Shown here piece after piece: positions 24,213-35,552 of a DNA stretch of 64,000 nucleotides (positions within the stretch are counted from its first letter, which is position 1; every line of letters starts with the position of its first letter). The position numbers were made by a program, and so were the translations under genes. The notes beneath the pieces are model-generated. The model searched no databases. It saw only the letters and a list, made by a program, of their open reading frames with translations, and was not told the origin of the DNA. Source of the stretch: Mucidula mucida (lineage: Eukaryota > Basidiomycota > Agaricomycetes > Agaricales > Physalacriaceae). Location: positions 1 through 64,000 of the forward strand of contig JADNYV010000121.1 of assembly GCA_015501055.1 (NCBI GenBank), read 5' to 3'.

Positions 24213-26192
24213 TTAAGTAAAATACCACTCACTGATAACAGGATATCGAGCGCTCATTCTCTCCATCACCACAAGCATAGACCCTAGAATGCGTAGAGGT
24301 TCATTGCGTACTGAAGGAGGCGCGGCGCGCATCGACGAAATCTCTCTAATCAAAACTTGGCATGCGCGCGCCCAGATCATCTAATGAAGTTTCGTCGGGA
24401 AGTGAGGAAACAGAAACAGGCAAAACACGTACCCCAACAATAGAGTCTATAACGGGGAGGTTGGGGACATCCATCATAAGGACGAGCGCCTCGAGAGCCC
24501 TCATACTTGCTGCTAGTCGCCCACGAGAAGCAGGGTTCTGTGATAGAAAGGGCGCGTGAAAAGAAATCATGGCGCATGGCCGAGACTCTGAGTGACGATA
24601 GCTTCAGCTGTGACTGGAGAGGGAAGGGCGGCCAAGACCTTTCGATTATCGTTTGCAACAAGTTATAACTTGCAAAGAATTGCGAGGCCTGTTGTTGACT
24701 CATATCTTCGAATGAAGTATTAGTATCGAAACCGCTCATAGACGCGCAGAACCGAACCTGCTCTATATGCTGATACGATCCGAGAAGCTTGCTCGAATAG
24801 AAGAGAAGCTTTGGCGTGCAACGCCAACGCGGAAGTTCCGCTGTCATATTGGTTTTCCAAGAACTGCTGAGTCGTGTGGCTAGTTCTAAACTCTTGCGGC
24901 CAAGACACCTACAGAAACTGTCAGACCTGCAGTTGACACTGAACAGTTGGTAGAGCTTTACCTGAGAGTAGCTTCCAATCTCCAGAGGCCAAGGGAGATC
25001 AATCCTGGCTTCCGGCGATGACGACGTAAACTGAAATGGTGAAGGTGAACCCTCGATAGCGGCCCAACAGTTGCTCAGAATGAACACCGTCCAGAAGCCA
25101 TTGATTCTCTCCCTTCATCGACTGCGTCCAGCGGGGGTGATAATGATGTGACATCTGAAGGAGCGTCCGCAGATCGTATCTTGTGCAAGTGTGAGCTCAG
25201 CACGAGGGAAGCCGCGACGCATGCATGATATTTTCCTTCGAGAGAGCGGGACTGCCGATGAAAATAATGGGACAGAAGAACCTCGGCCTGTATGCAATGC
25301 ATCACTGCCTGTGGGTGACCGCTTGCTAAACCTTGGGCGGCATCACGAACCGCAAGCGCAAGGAAATTCGACTCGTACGCGTTTGTGTCACTAGCGTCGG
25401 AGAGATGTGATCCCCAGAGGAGGATGGAGTTCACTAGAGCGTCGAGGGGACGGACACCAGGATCTTGCGCGTAAAAAGAGCCGTAGAAGCGAGATATATC
25501 TAAGAAGAAACCGATATCGCTGCTGTATCGCAAAGCAGTTTGTATTCTGAATATGACGGTTCAGTTCGTTCAGTAGACATAAACTCTGTAAGACTCACAA
25601 ACTGAAGTAACTCGAAGACTCCGGAAGTCCCTGCGTTTGATGAGCTTCTAGGATTTGGAGGCTTGGAATGGAATTCTTACCTCGGTGACAGTTTGACTTG
25701 TGTCTACTCACATGCATGTCAGAATAGAGCCTGGCTGGCAGTCGAGTACGTACCCACAGGTACTTGGGACGCGTACGGCTGAGTAAGAGTAATTCCACGT
25801 TCAGGATTGCCAGGATCCTCCAACTGTTGAATTCGGCTTTCGAGAATTGCAATCTGCTCCTCGAGAGCCTGGGTCCTAGTCAATCCACCACGTTCTGTAT
25901 ATTCGCAGTCTCCGTACGATACAGAAGATGTACACGTGTGCAGATAGGTTTCTTGCCATCGCATTTCTACATGACGAAGATTGTCAACTTTTAGTCTGCA
26001 GCGAAGAATGGGCTTACAATTTTGCGACGCCTACGTTGAAGAGTAAGAATTTAGGATCGGTATTCATTGAGCGTACTTACCTGCAGTTCAGACACGCGCC
26101 TCTAAAGCTCAAGGGTTTGTTTGTCCTGGACGACGATTACCTTTTCTGCCAGATGGAGAAGACGGGGAAGGCCATATTGAGAATATGCCCAT
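24213..26192 (-). pseudogene. Zn2Cys6 transcription factor, second tandem copy (decayed)
   Basis: Paralogue of the gene at 21415-23376, with the same exon plan including the 13 bp micro-exon (26018-26030). The likely start is 26192 (MGIFSIWPSPSSPSGRKGNRR). Segments match along the length: RGACLNC, KCDGKKPIC, coiled coil LEEQIAILESRIQQLED, SDIGFFLDISRFYG, ILLWGSHLSDASD, ASGHPQAVMHCIQAEVLLSHYFHRQ, ARIDLPWPLEIGSYSQ, IWARACQVLIREISSMR. Frame jumps without splice signals occur before RGACLNC (near 26115), inside the zinc cluster near 25932, where one base is missing between the fourth and fifth Cys, and near 25110, where a run of G is one short. As read it could not make a DNA-binding protein. Confidence 0.75.
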
Positions 26193-26217
26193 CCTAGCGC
26201 TGCAACGCCTTTTATAC

Positions 26218-29200
26218 CGTGTCCGTCCTTTTTTATACGGTACCGGTGTATGCAGCTTTAGTGTAATACACTTTGAAAATGACGAGTCAATGTCTTTGAC
26301 GGCGAAGAACGCGCGTAGGGAAATAGTACTAGTTGATGCCCACCATCTCCAGTAATACCGCGAACGCTCCGGGTTGGCAGAAAGTGAAAGCGGTATTTTC
26401 AATGAGACCTTTCTGCAGAGATGTTGGAAGAGCTGCAGATGCGTCAAGCAAAGCAATCATAGACTGAAGCTGCTTGTACTAATTTCAGAGTTCGTCTAGC
26501 ACAGTTCTGAGGAGGTGAAATGTCTCCGAGAAGGGCGGGACAAATTGATTCGAGTCTGCCGAGGAGGCGTGTATTCTCCCTCTGTCTGGGTGACGCATTG
26601 AACACCTCGACAAGTTGACTCGTATGCGGAAGATATCGGTTATTGGAAGTAAGGCCGAACATCCAGGTAATGAGAGTAAGGATGCCGCGATGTGCTGAGC
26701 GCTAGACCGTAAGCAACCGGGTAGCCGCTGTGTTCTTTGACGTCGTCCATGGTGAGCGCTAACAGAGATCAACATTCGTCCAAATACGAAATGACGGAAT
26801 TTGCCGGAGTGTGGCTTTCTCTTCTCCAACGCACCCAAGCGAGAACCAACCGCTCGACGCCGATATTCTGAGGCGATTGAGACTGGTGTTGAGTCTTCCA
26901 GCGTGGGGGCCCTACAAGAGACAAAACTCGCCAATGACACATCTGAAGCAGGAATGAGGTCATAAATGGTCCTCGCAATTTTTAGTGATCAAACATTGAC
27001 AATATCCTGTAGTAGCGTCCCCGAATCGAAACTGTGCATCACATCCGCCATTGCCACATGGTTTATTCTTTTCTTCTGCATTGCACGTGTAGTTGAACCT
27101 TTTCAAGTAGTCAACAACATTGTGGTCAGAGCAAACGGCGTTTCTCCGAGAAATGATCGTATGCGCGAAATTGCTGTGACGAGACACCACTAGTACCCCG
27201 CCAACGAGACGGATTATGGCCCTCCAGAGTAATACGTGTCTGCTTAATCAACCCTCACTTGTTATCGCCGCGACAGGAATACACGGTTGACACGCTAAAT
27301 GGTGATGATACTACCGTCTTCAGAAGGCAGTGCAGTCCCATCGCATGAGACAGAGCGCCGTCTCGATTTCTAATGACCGGTAAGGTGCTCGTCTTACCGT
27401 CTGTGACGGGGTCGCTCACTGGTCGCTCTTCCGTTCCGTTAGCAGTATCACTGGCACACCATCGCAGGCAGAGGCGCAAATCACTACCGCTAGAGATCGA
27501 TTGCACCTCTGCCCAAGCGAACAGCGTCCCGGCTTGGTTCGGCGTCTCCCCTCTTGACCTGCCCCCGATATCCATCCCACATTCCGACGTTACATAGACC
27601 GCATCTCTCAACATTCCACTGAAATCACGTCAATCGGAACACTGACTGGATGTGGCGCAGTTTGCTTAATCTGTACACAAGATCGAGCGCTGGTCACTTT
27701 CTTGTATTGTGTGAACTCGCGACATCGGGCAGGAGGAAGGCGGGGCCTGCTAGAAGTACATATGGCTCCAGAATTATCTGCATTACGGACCTGGCAAGGG
27801 CAATTGAGACAATACCATTCGTCATTGAGCTCGCGGGATCATATCAACTCTTCCAGATTCGATAATGTTTTAGTCAACGAATAACATCCCACTCCTCCAA
27901 GGAGCAATCTTTCGTTTTGAAGCACAGCTTCCTGTCACCCCAGAAGTAATAAACACGCTCAGCACGGGGAGACGAGACAGTAGCTCGTCTGTCAATCGAG
28001 AGCGCTCAAGAGTCAGGTGTACAGGAGACAGAATATGTACGAGCAATGATCGGACGAACGGATTACGAGTCGGATACTTATCAGAAGTGACGACAAAGTG
28101 GCAAGAAGATTCTTGATGATCAGCTCTGGATTCCATACTCCTCTTAAGTACTGAGACGGTCAAGCTAAGAATCGCCAGTATTTGTATACACGAGGACAAT
28201 CTCGCAGAGGAAGTTATCGTACTGTACAGCCAGAAGTTGTCGAATGGTAGAATGAAATGGATCGTACGACCAGCAGTGCTCCGATGGTTGATGAAATGAG
28301 GTAAAGACGCATTGTACAGGAAAGGGCGGCTGTTACTCTCATCGTGGAGTAACATCAAAAGCGAACATGGCTATACACTCCAAATCTCTTTTGGAAAGCA
28401 AATGTAGAGAGGACAACCCCAGCAGCGAACACATACCGTCGAAACATGTTTCTAGACCTCGCAACAGGAGCACAGGGCACGGTATGGCGGTATTGTCATC
28501 GCTTGAAGCCGGATATTGGATATCGGTCCGCCAGTAATGTTCCCAAAGGACCTACCAGACAATGATCAGTGCACAGAGTGCTGGGCGTTCGGGCGGGTAG
28601 TAGTAGTGGCTATTCGGTAATTGCAAGACGACTCGAGCTCAGCCACTGAGTATCTTAGCCAGTTTGACTCGTTTGATTCCTCGTCTGGCTTTTGAAATCT
28701 TAGTCTGGCCATTGAAGATTCATGACAACGGTTCAAGAATAGCAAGTGCAATAATGTGAGCGCCGGGTTGTCGGCTTTTACCGGAACGCCCTGGCTTTGT
28801 CCCAGCAAGACATACATGGTTTCTCGGATTTACCGGTCGGAAGCCCCCTGCTTTGTCCCTCATCAAGTTATGTAGCTGCTCCCATTTGAATCTGGAACTT
28901 TACCGCTTGGCTTGGAAAACAACCGTCATAATCTGGCTCCCATGATCCACGGACCAGTAAGCTTCTGATGATGATGTGACTAACACTGTCTTTACAGGTT
29001 CGATGTAACGGACCTTCATGCGTCATACGAGATTGAATATGTGCCTTCCACTCCAGTATTCCCGTGAGGGCAGCGGCTATAAGTCGAGAGCTATAATCTC
29101 ACTTCGACGTGCTACCGGGCAAGTAGACATATCATCGCAATATACGCCAGCACCGGACACGGCGGGAGTGTCATCGCTGGACTATGGGACTGCTATGCTT

Positions 29201-30219
29201 CTGTGGTCGTCAGACTATAAAACTTCGAGGTCACTGAAAAGATGGACTCAGTTTCTCACACTACACATCCTATACAACTCCTATTCTTCCTCTCGAAACC
29301 TATTACTATTCAATGTGCTGCCTTCGCCAGTACGTGTAGACATTTCTCTCGAGAGTGAACTCACCCCTCAAAGAGTTCGCAACCTGTACGCCAAGTGTGG
29401 TCACGGCGAGACCTTGGTATATTGCCACCACATACTGCCTACTTATTTATTAACGCCTGTTTACGACTAGCCGGACGAGATGGTAGGCGCCGCATCCTTA
29501 TAGACATCTTCGGAGGCTGACAAGGACATTCAAAATCACAAGATCTATTGCGAAGACTCCAAATGTCGCTTCAGTCCCTTCCACCCGGCAGCATGCAAGC
29601 CACCTAAATGCCTCAAGACATGCAAGCAATAGTACGTGTTGACCTCCCTTCGCAGGCTCTAGTACGCTTATATGATTGTGCAATCACAGCAAGTCGTTCC
29701 CGCAGCAATACAGTACGTCGTTTTTTCTTCTTTCATCCGAGTGACTATCTCAGACATCACAGACCCGCATATTGATGCGTTCTGCGCCTACTGCGTCGCT
29801 TATCATCAACAGCAGCAGAATCAGGCCGCGCGCCGTTGAGATTACTAGCTGCCCTAATTCTTTTCTCTCTTAGACTCTTATTGAATAATACTCTTCATAC
29901 TTAATACTACTTCATACCAATACATTACCGATGGCACAGTACCTGCAATTGTTACTTGTTATCAAACACCCACCCGCGCTAATGACGTTTCGCAGCGCCA
30001 CACTTGCTCAATATTGTCCTGTCATGCACAGCATGTTTGACAGTTACTCAGATATAAAAGAGCGTATTCGTGTATTCGAAGGTATGGTATGATACAGGAT
30101 ATATAAACGTTTCCAACCAACTTATGCTACAACATTTAAACTAAATAGACTTTCCGCGGCACGGGTGAGTCGACGCCTTTATTAGACCGGATGCCAGCAG
30201 CAGTCATTGCAAGCGAGAC
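26218..30219. other. About 4 kb without a recognisable gene
   Basis: Several minus-strand open frames exist (26485-26940, 27255-27614, 27870-28358) but none shows a known domain. The most coding-like is at 26960-27190, listed separately. No LTRs or inverted terminal repeats were noticed. Confidence 0.4.
26960..27190 (-). CDS. Possible Cys-rich exon, unassigned
   Basis: The frame contains six cysteines in its second half (FNYTCNAEEKNKPCGNGGC, then GYCQCLITKNCEDHL), spaced loosely like an EGF-type fold. It has no signal peptide. The sequence before it ends GGTACTAG, a possible splice acceptor, so it may be a last exon. Nothing upstream confirms this. Confidence 0.2.
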   Translation of the reverse strand: MVSRHSNFAHTIISRRNAVCSDHNVVDYLKRFNYTCNAEEKNKPCGNGGCDAQFRFGDATTGYCQCLITKNCEDHL

Positions 30220-30880
30220 TCAAGGGGCATATGGCATAAGAACGTGAACTTTCCGAGTATGTTTGGGTGGGCCCGGAGGGTGACGAAGACAAAGACCCTG
30301 TCGATGGTAGGTCTGTCGCAGGTTGTTTTGTTTGACTGCGCCTCGCCGCGCGTTCTGCATAACGTTTTCAGTAAAAAAAACATCACGACACGAAGTAAAG
30401 GTTTGCCGACCAGCACGACGTAAATCAATTTCCGCTGCCCCAGAGATAGATAGAGGACAAGTCACATGGGGGGTGGGACCCGCCACAATGATAGTTTTGA
30501 GCACTGGGGTGTGGCCATATTTCGGGGAGGGTGGCACGGCGACGGGTCGTAGCACAGAAGAAAGAGACCGAGTGGAATCGATCGGTGAAGGTCTCCTTTT
30601 TGACGAGCCCTGTGCTCGCTCGACGATGGTGACGTTGCGGATTAGACGACCTAGCAACGAAGGTATGTAAGGAGAATAATAATAAAAGGTATGCGCAAGC
30701 TATAGGTAACTCACCTGACTGTAGAGGGTGTTCGAGAGCCGTTTCCTTGGCAGGATCTGGATCCCGCAGCAGAGTCCTCTGTGCCTGTCGCCGCCGTAGC
30801 ACGAAAGTGTTCTCTCCCCATGATGTTGTGGATCTCCTCTCCTCGGACGACTCCTCGACCTTGTGAGTGTCGACTGACAT
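30220..30880 (-). CDS. Hypothetical basic protein, two exons
   Basis: The start at 30880 gives MSVDTHKVEESSEERRSTTSW. Exon 1 is 30715-30880, a 64 bp GT-AG intron follows, and exon 2 is 30220-30650; the join is in frame and gives 198 residues. The product is rich in Arg, Ser and Pro, with no membrane segment, signal peptide or known domain. The clean splice and continuous frame are the only support. Function unknown. Confidence 0.35.
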
Positions 30881-31029
30881 CGGGCGTTAACGATTCGAAG
30901 AGGCAGCAAAGCCTGAAAGGAAAGAGCGCAAATGAAGGAGGGCAAATGACGGTGGTGGTAATTTGTTAAAATTTGGATATATGAGTCGTCATGGTGGTCC
31001 ACGACAGGATAACTTTGCGATCGTGGCGT

Positions 31030-31638
31030 TTAGGAGTCAAAACATCTCCTCGACTCGAATTCCAATTCGATGATCTTCATACTGGTGCCTGGGCTATATA
31101 AAGACGCCTGAGTATGGACCACGCGCACGACAAAGACACCAAGTCCTCGAAGTCGCAATGGGTAGGAATACGCCCTCGTTGGATTTTGTCGCCATCGAAC
31201 CGAATGTAAAAGCTTTGGAGACAAGAATCGGATCTCTGCCCCATATGAGATGATGAACACGTCCTTGAACCACGCGCTGTCCGGAATTACATCGTCTTTG
31301 CTGTGAGAGCATGAGGGTAGGGGTAGCATTGAGCTAAGCGACTGCCACGGGAATGGAATCTCTGAAAAACCGTCATGTCGTGCCAAGATTAGAAGAAGAA
31401 CACCTACTGCATAACCAAATGCTCGGAAACGAAGAAGAGACACCGGAATCCGATGGGATTACATCGTCTACCCCTGGACAAATGTGTCTCAGGATTCCCT
31501 GAGATTCAAGACTGTCACATGTGCCCAGAGTAGTAGGAAGAGGACATCGTAAGAGAGGAGACTGTAGTCTGTGAGGTTGGCATCACGGTCGGTACCACGA
31601 AGCGCATCATCGTCCGAAGATCTTGTTGTTTTTGGCAT
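31030..31638 (-). CDS. Possible small membrane protein, model unresolved
   Basis: A start at 31638 (MPKTTRSSDDDALRGTDRD) leads into a hydrophobic segment YDVLFLLLWAHVTVLNL. Further on another hydrophobic segment (AFGYAVGVLLLILA) opens a frame running to 31030. A stop between the two at about 31500 means an intron would be required. Weak support. Confidence 0.22.
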
Positions 31639-34027
31639 GTCCAAGTCTGCTCTTTGAAGTCAGAAACTAAAAACTTGTCGCCCCATAAGGGTGTGTTGGT
31701 GAATTTGAACTCGTTACCTTATAAGAGCACAAACGCCAGCCAGAGAGAAGGATGTGGTTAGTGTTGCCGCGAGTCCGAGGCAGCTCGAACGCTGAGCTCA
31801 ACTCGACTCACCTCGTTGACGGATTAGGCAGTCAAGGGCTCGAGTTTTGATGGCCTCGCTTCCTTGCCTTACCTCACTGCTGCATTCGGTCCGGCACCTG
31901 ATGGTCGGAGTTTGAATACTGATTGTCTCTTTCTTACCACTGCCACCGCGTAGTTTTACTTCAATATCATCACTTTCTTACTATGCTACTTCAGGGGGCC
32001 AAGATTGCAACGACTGTTGAGATTGTCCGCCGCCTCCTTATACCTTAGGCGGGTGGCAGTGCCCAGCAGGCTCGAGGCCAGATAGACGAACTTACAAACC
32101 TTATTAATAATGCTCAGTAGAATAGTGTAGTTCACCGTATTATCATCATATATACATTCTATATACATATAACCTTCGATATCGCGTCACGTCGTGAGCT
32201 TCAGAGCAAAACAAGTAAGAACGGCGGGAACAATAGGCCGAGATGCCGATTACTATTTTGGGTGGTCGCCTCAAGGTAGCTCGGTTTGACCTTGATCTCG
32301 ACTTGAGCTGCTCAAGTTGAGGTAACCCCGGTCCCCTTCCTTGAGGAAAACTCAACTCGCCTCGCAGCAACACTAGATGTGGTTGAACAAACGTCAATGA
32401 CGTCACGCGTACTAAAAGTTTCAGACTCCGCGAACTCTCAACCCGAGTAGGCCAACCACAAACTAGGCGGATATTCTAATCGGGCAACTACCTAGGACCA
32501 TGTCGGCACCACGTATACGTCGACGCACAACGCATTATCGTCTAGACGAGTAGAAAATGTGCAGCGATATGATGGAAATCCGAACCAAGGTGTGGAGTCC
32601 CCTTCCTGTCCGGCCAACACGGGAGTCAGCATACATCATGGAAGCACTACTTACAAGCGGGAGAGGGCTTACTGTGGTGCGTGTATCGCAGGGTTTCAAG
32701 CCGCGCTCACCAGCAGAAGAACAGGACAGAGAGAAAGACGTTCGCGAATCGTATTAGTCGGAAATACGGTCTAAATAGTGGTGTGTGATTTAGTCTTCTT
32801 TCGCCTACGCTTGTCAAACTTGAAGTAGGTGCCAACGTATGAACACCGCACATGAGCAGGTCGTCAGGAGTACAGGCCCGCACTCCGTGTGGCTCGAGAA
32901 AAGAAGAGGGATCTTTGCTTTTGCCTTCGTCGGGGTCTCTGGCCCATATAGCGCATACTGGCTGCTATGTGCAGCAAACCTACAAGGATCATACAGTAGG
33001 AGTTGGAATCATCCCTCAGCGTTACTGTTCGTCCATCTAAATCTCGTCGAGGCTGCGAACAGCATCCTTTGGACGATGTTTCATTATGTCGAAAGGTCAA
33101 CAGGCCATAATTCATCTACATTGCTGAAAGTACGTGGTTTAGCATGAAAGTCGTCATTGGTACTGGAGTCTTACCTCTACTATTCTGCAAAATATTACCA
33201 GCTAAGGTAAGAAGAACGCGTCCCTGGTGTGTTCGTATGATCGCCAGAGATTACGCCACATTGCATGTCATTAATGATGTCCTTCGCTGTTTCGCCAATC
33301 TGCTGCCATAGAACGTGAGTCTAGCAACAACATAAATGTCTGCGCATACTGCGTACATTCTATGGAGCGGCCCTTGCTTGTGGCCAATCCTTCGAATATG
33401 AGACTTTTGTCGTGGCTAGGTCGTGGCTAGTACCAGCGACGATATCATGATAAATTCGAAGCGACCCATGATCTGCTTCAGCGTGAACAGCTGCCAAGCG
33501 TCGGGGACGAAGGATAGTTCGAGTCGCTTTTTCGAGGTGGGTCTTTATGTTCACAGCGGTCCAAACTGACGGCGCCTTGGATGGGCGGCAATCATACGTC
33601 CGTTTGTGTGTTCTCAGGCACTATATCTGGGAGGCGGCTGCCAGCGGTAGGTATGCCCGGTCGGGCTTGATGATGAGAATGATCAAAGCGAGCATAGGAG
33701 CGTCCTCGGCGGCGCAAAATATATCCCCCTGGTATGATTTCCTGCGTGAGCATTCCTTTACACAAGAAAGGATTGTTCTGACATACCAATTCCATAGCTC
33801 AGCCCGTTCTCTAACGTTGGGTCCCGGATCGAAGTGCGAAACTTGACGCATTTGAGCCAACTTGTAGTCGACACGATTCATAGACGGCAAAGGGTGCTAT
33901 TGAAAAAGTAACCAGGTGAGGTCCTTAGTCTACATCGACTCTTGATTTGACGCACTTAATGCATCGTGAAAGGAGCATATGTTGAGGTGGTAGAAGCGGA
34001 TTAGATACCCTCTACCAGCGCTCTAGG
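31639..34027. other. About 2.4 kb without a recognisable gene
   Basis: Open frames here (for example 33621-33890 minus, 32839-33147 plus) overlap each other and carry no family motif. Parts around 31780-32400 repeat CTCGA/CTCAA-type words and may be an old repeat. Confidence 0.4.
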
Positions 34028-34115
34028 TGCTCGCCAAACAGTCCCAAATACACTGGCGCCGACCAATCAGATCGCGAACGGCATTCGGACCGATGTTTGG
34101 CCTGTTTGGCGAGCA
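34028..34115. repeat. Short foldback repeat with 14 bp perfect arms
   Basis: TGCTCGCCAAACAG at 34028-34041 is matched by its exact reverse complement at 34102-34115, with a 60 bp spacer. AGG flanks both sides. Confidence 0.6.
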
Positions 34116-34671
34116 AGGCTCGAGGTAAGACGTCCCGTCCGAAAGGCCCATAAGCGGACTTGTTATCCTACAATAGGTCTACGATGGCGCTGCATTGGGT
34201 CTGCATAATGCTCCGCGTCCATATCACACACAAGCACCTCAAAGCGGTCATTTTGATGCCAGGGCGCTGCTGCCTTGCACCATATCTGCACACGGAAGAT
34301 GCATATACGAGAACGCCAGCTGGTGGGTACATTATGTCTTGTTGACCAGAAGCCCATTGACTGCTTTCAACAGAACGCTACGAGGACGCCAATATCGACG
34401 AGCTGGTATCCGATCTCAACACTAATGATTGGGGGAACAGTTCGGATTTTGGGCAGCAGTACGAGGTCAGTAGCGCTACGAGCAACAATTGTTGTATGCG
34501 GCTGACCGCATTTCTTTTCTATAGACCTCACAGGCAATGAATGCGGTCTTTACAGATGTTATGCCTGATATCGTCTCTTCGTATTTAAACGATGCATCTA
34601 ATTTGCAACGGACAATAATCCGGTACGAAGGTCGTACGCGCAGAGGGGTTCGATCTTGATAATTTTGATAG

Positions 34672-35552
34672 CCGTCCGTGTCTACAACATTTAATCTAGC
34701 CGCCCAGCTGATACCCTCTGCGCATCCAGACGTAGTGCTTCAGTCCACCGATGGCGTCCTCTTCTACGTCCACTACGATTTCCTCTCCGAAGCGTCTTCC
34801 AATGGCTTTGGCTCGCTCCTGAACGAAATGAATGACGGGCCTACATCCGTCAACGACGAGTCGAGCGTCCTCAACATAATCCTCCACGCCGTCTACAATC
34901 TCCCCAGTGCCCAATTCAGTGCCCCGTGCGCTACCCTAGTCACCGCCTTGGATCGGATGGAACTCGTTTACGGTGTCCCCCCAGCGCGCTTCATCGTACC
35001 CTCCGCCGCCTGCGATCTGCGCTTGCAACTATACTCCCACATCTCGCACCACCCCATGGACGTATTCATGCTCGCTGCGCACCACGGACTCGAAGACCTC
35101 GACGTGCTAGCTTCGGCGCATCTGCTATCGTTCAGACTCGACAGGCTGACAGACGAAATGGCGGAGCGCATGGGGCCGAGGTACCTCAAGCGGCTGGTGT
35201 TCATGCATCTGGGGAGGATGATCAAGTTGAAGGAGATTTTGGACGTGCCGCCGCCTGCCCACGGAGGCGGCGGAGGGTGTACCGTTGATCCGCGGAGGGC
35301 GTGGGCGCTCGCAGCGGCTTCTTTGGTGTACGATGCGAAGCCTGGTTAGCCTCCATCTCGGTGCTGATTGGAGTGCTCATTTAGGGATATGAAGATTTGT
35401 CCCCGCAACTGCTGGTGGCGTCGATGAGGCGGTATGCGAATGATATTTCTTGTGAGACGTGCGTGCATAATTTCCAGCAGAGGTTGTCGGATGCTGCGGA
35501 GACATGGTCGAATGTACAGGTTAGTGTGTTTTACGGGGTGTTTTCAAACTGA
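34672..35552 (+). CDS. BTB/POZ domain protein
   Basis: The N-terminal half reads as a BTB/POZ fold: HPDVVLQSTDGVLFYVHYDFLSEAS, then NIILHAVYNLPSA and a helical region (PMDVFMLAAHHGLEDLDVLAS). BTB domains mediate protein-protein contacts, often as adaptors for Cul3 ligases or in regulators; many Agaricomycetes have large families. The first recognisable codon is GTG (34678) right after an in-frame TAG, so either an ATG was lost or the gene starts in an upstream exon that I could not place. A 50 bp intron (35345-35394) leads to a last exon DLSPQLLVASMRRYANDI that ends at 35552, or splices on at 35520. Domain call is good; gene ends are approximate. Confidence 0.68.

Noticed and set aside
34926..35288. 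Arg-rich plus-strand frame overlapping the BTB gene
   Set aside because: Shadow frame of GC-rich BTB coding sequence.
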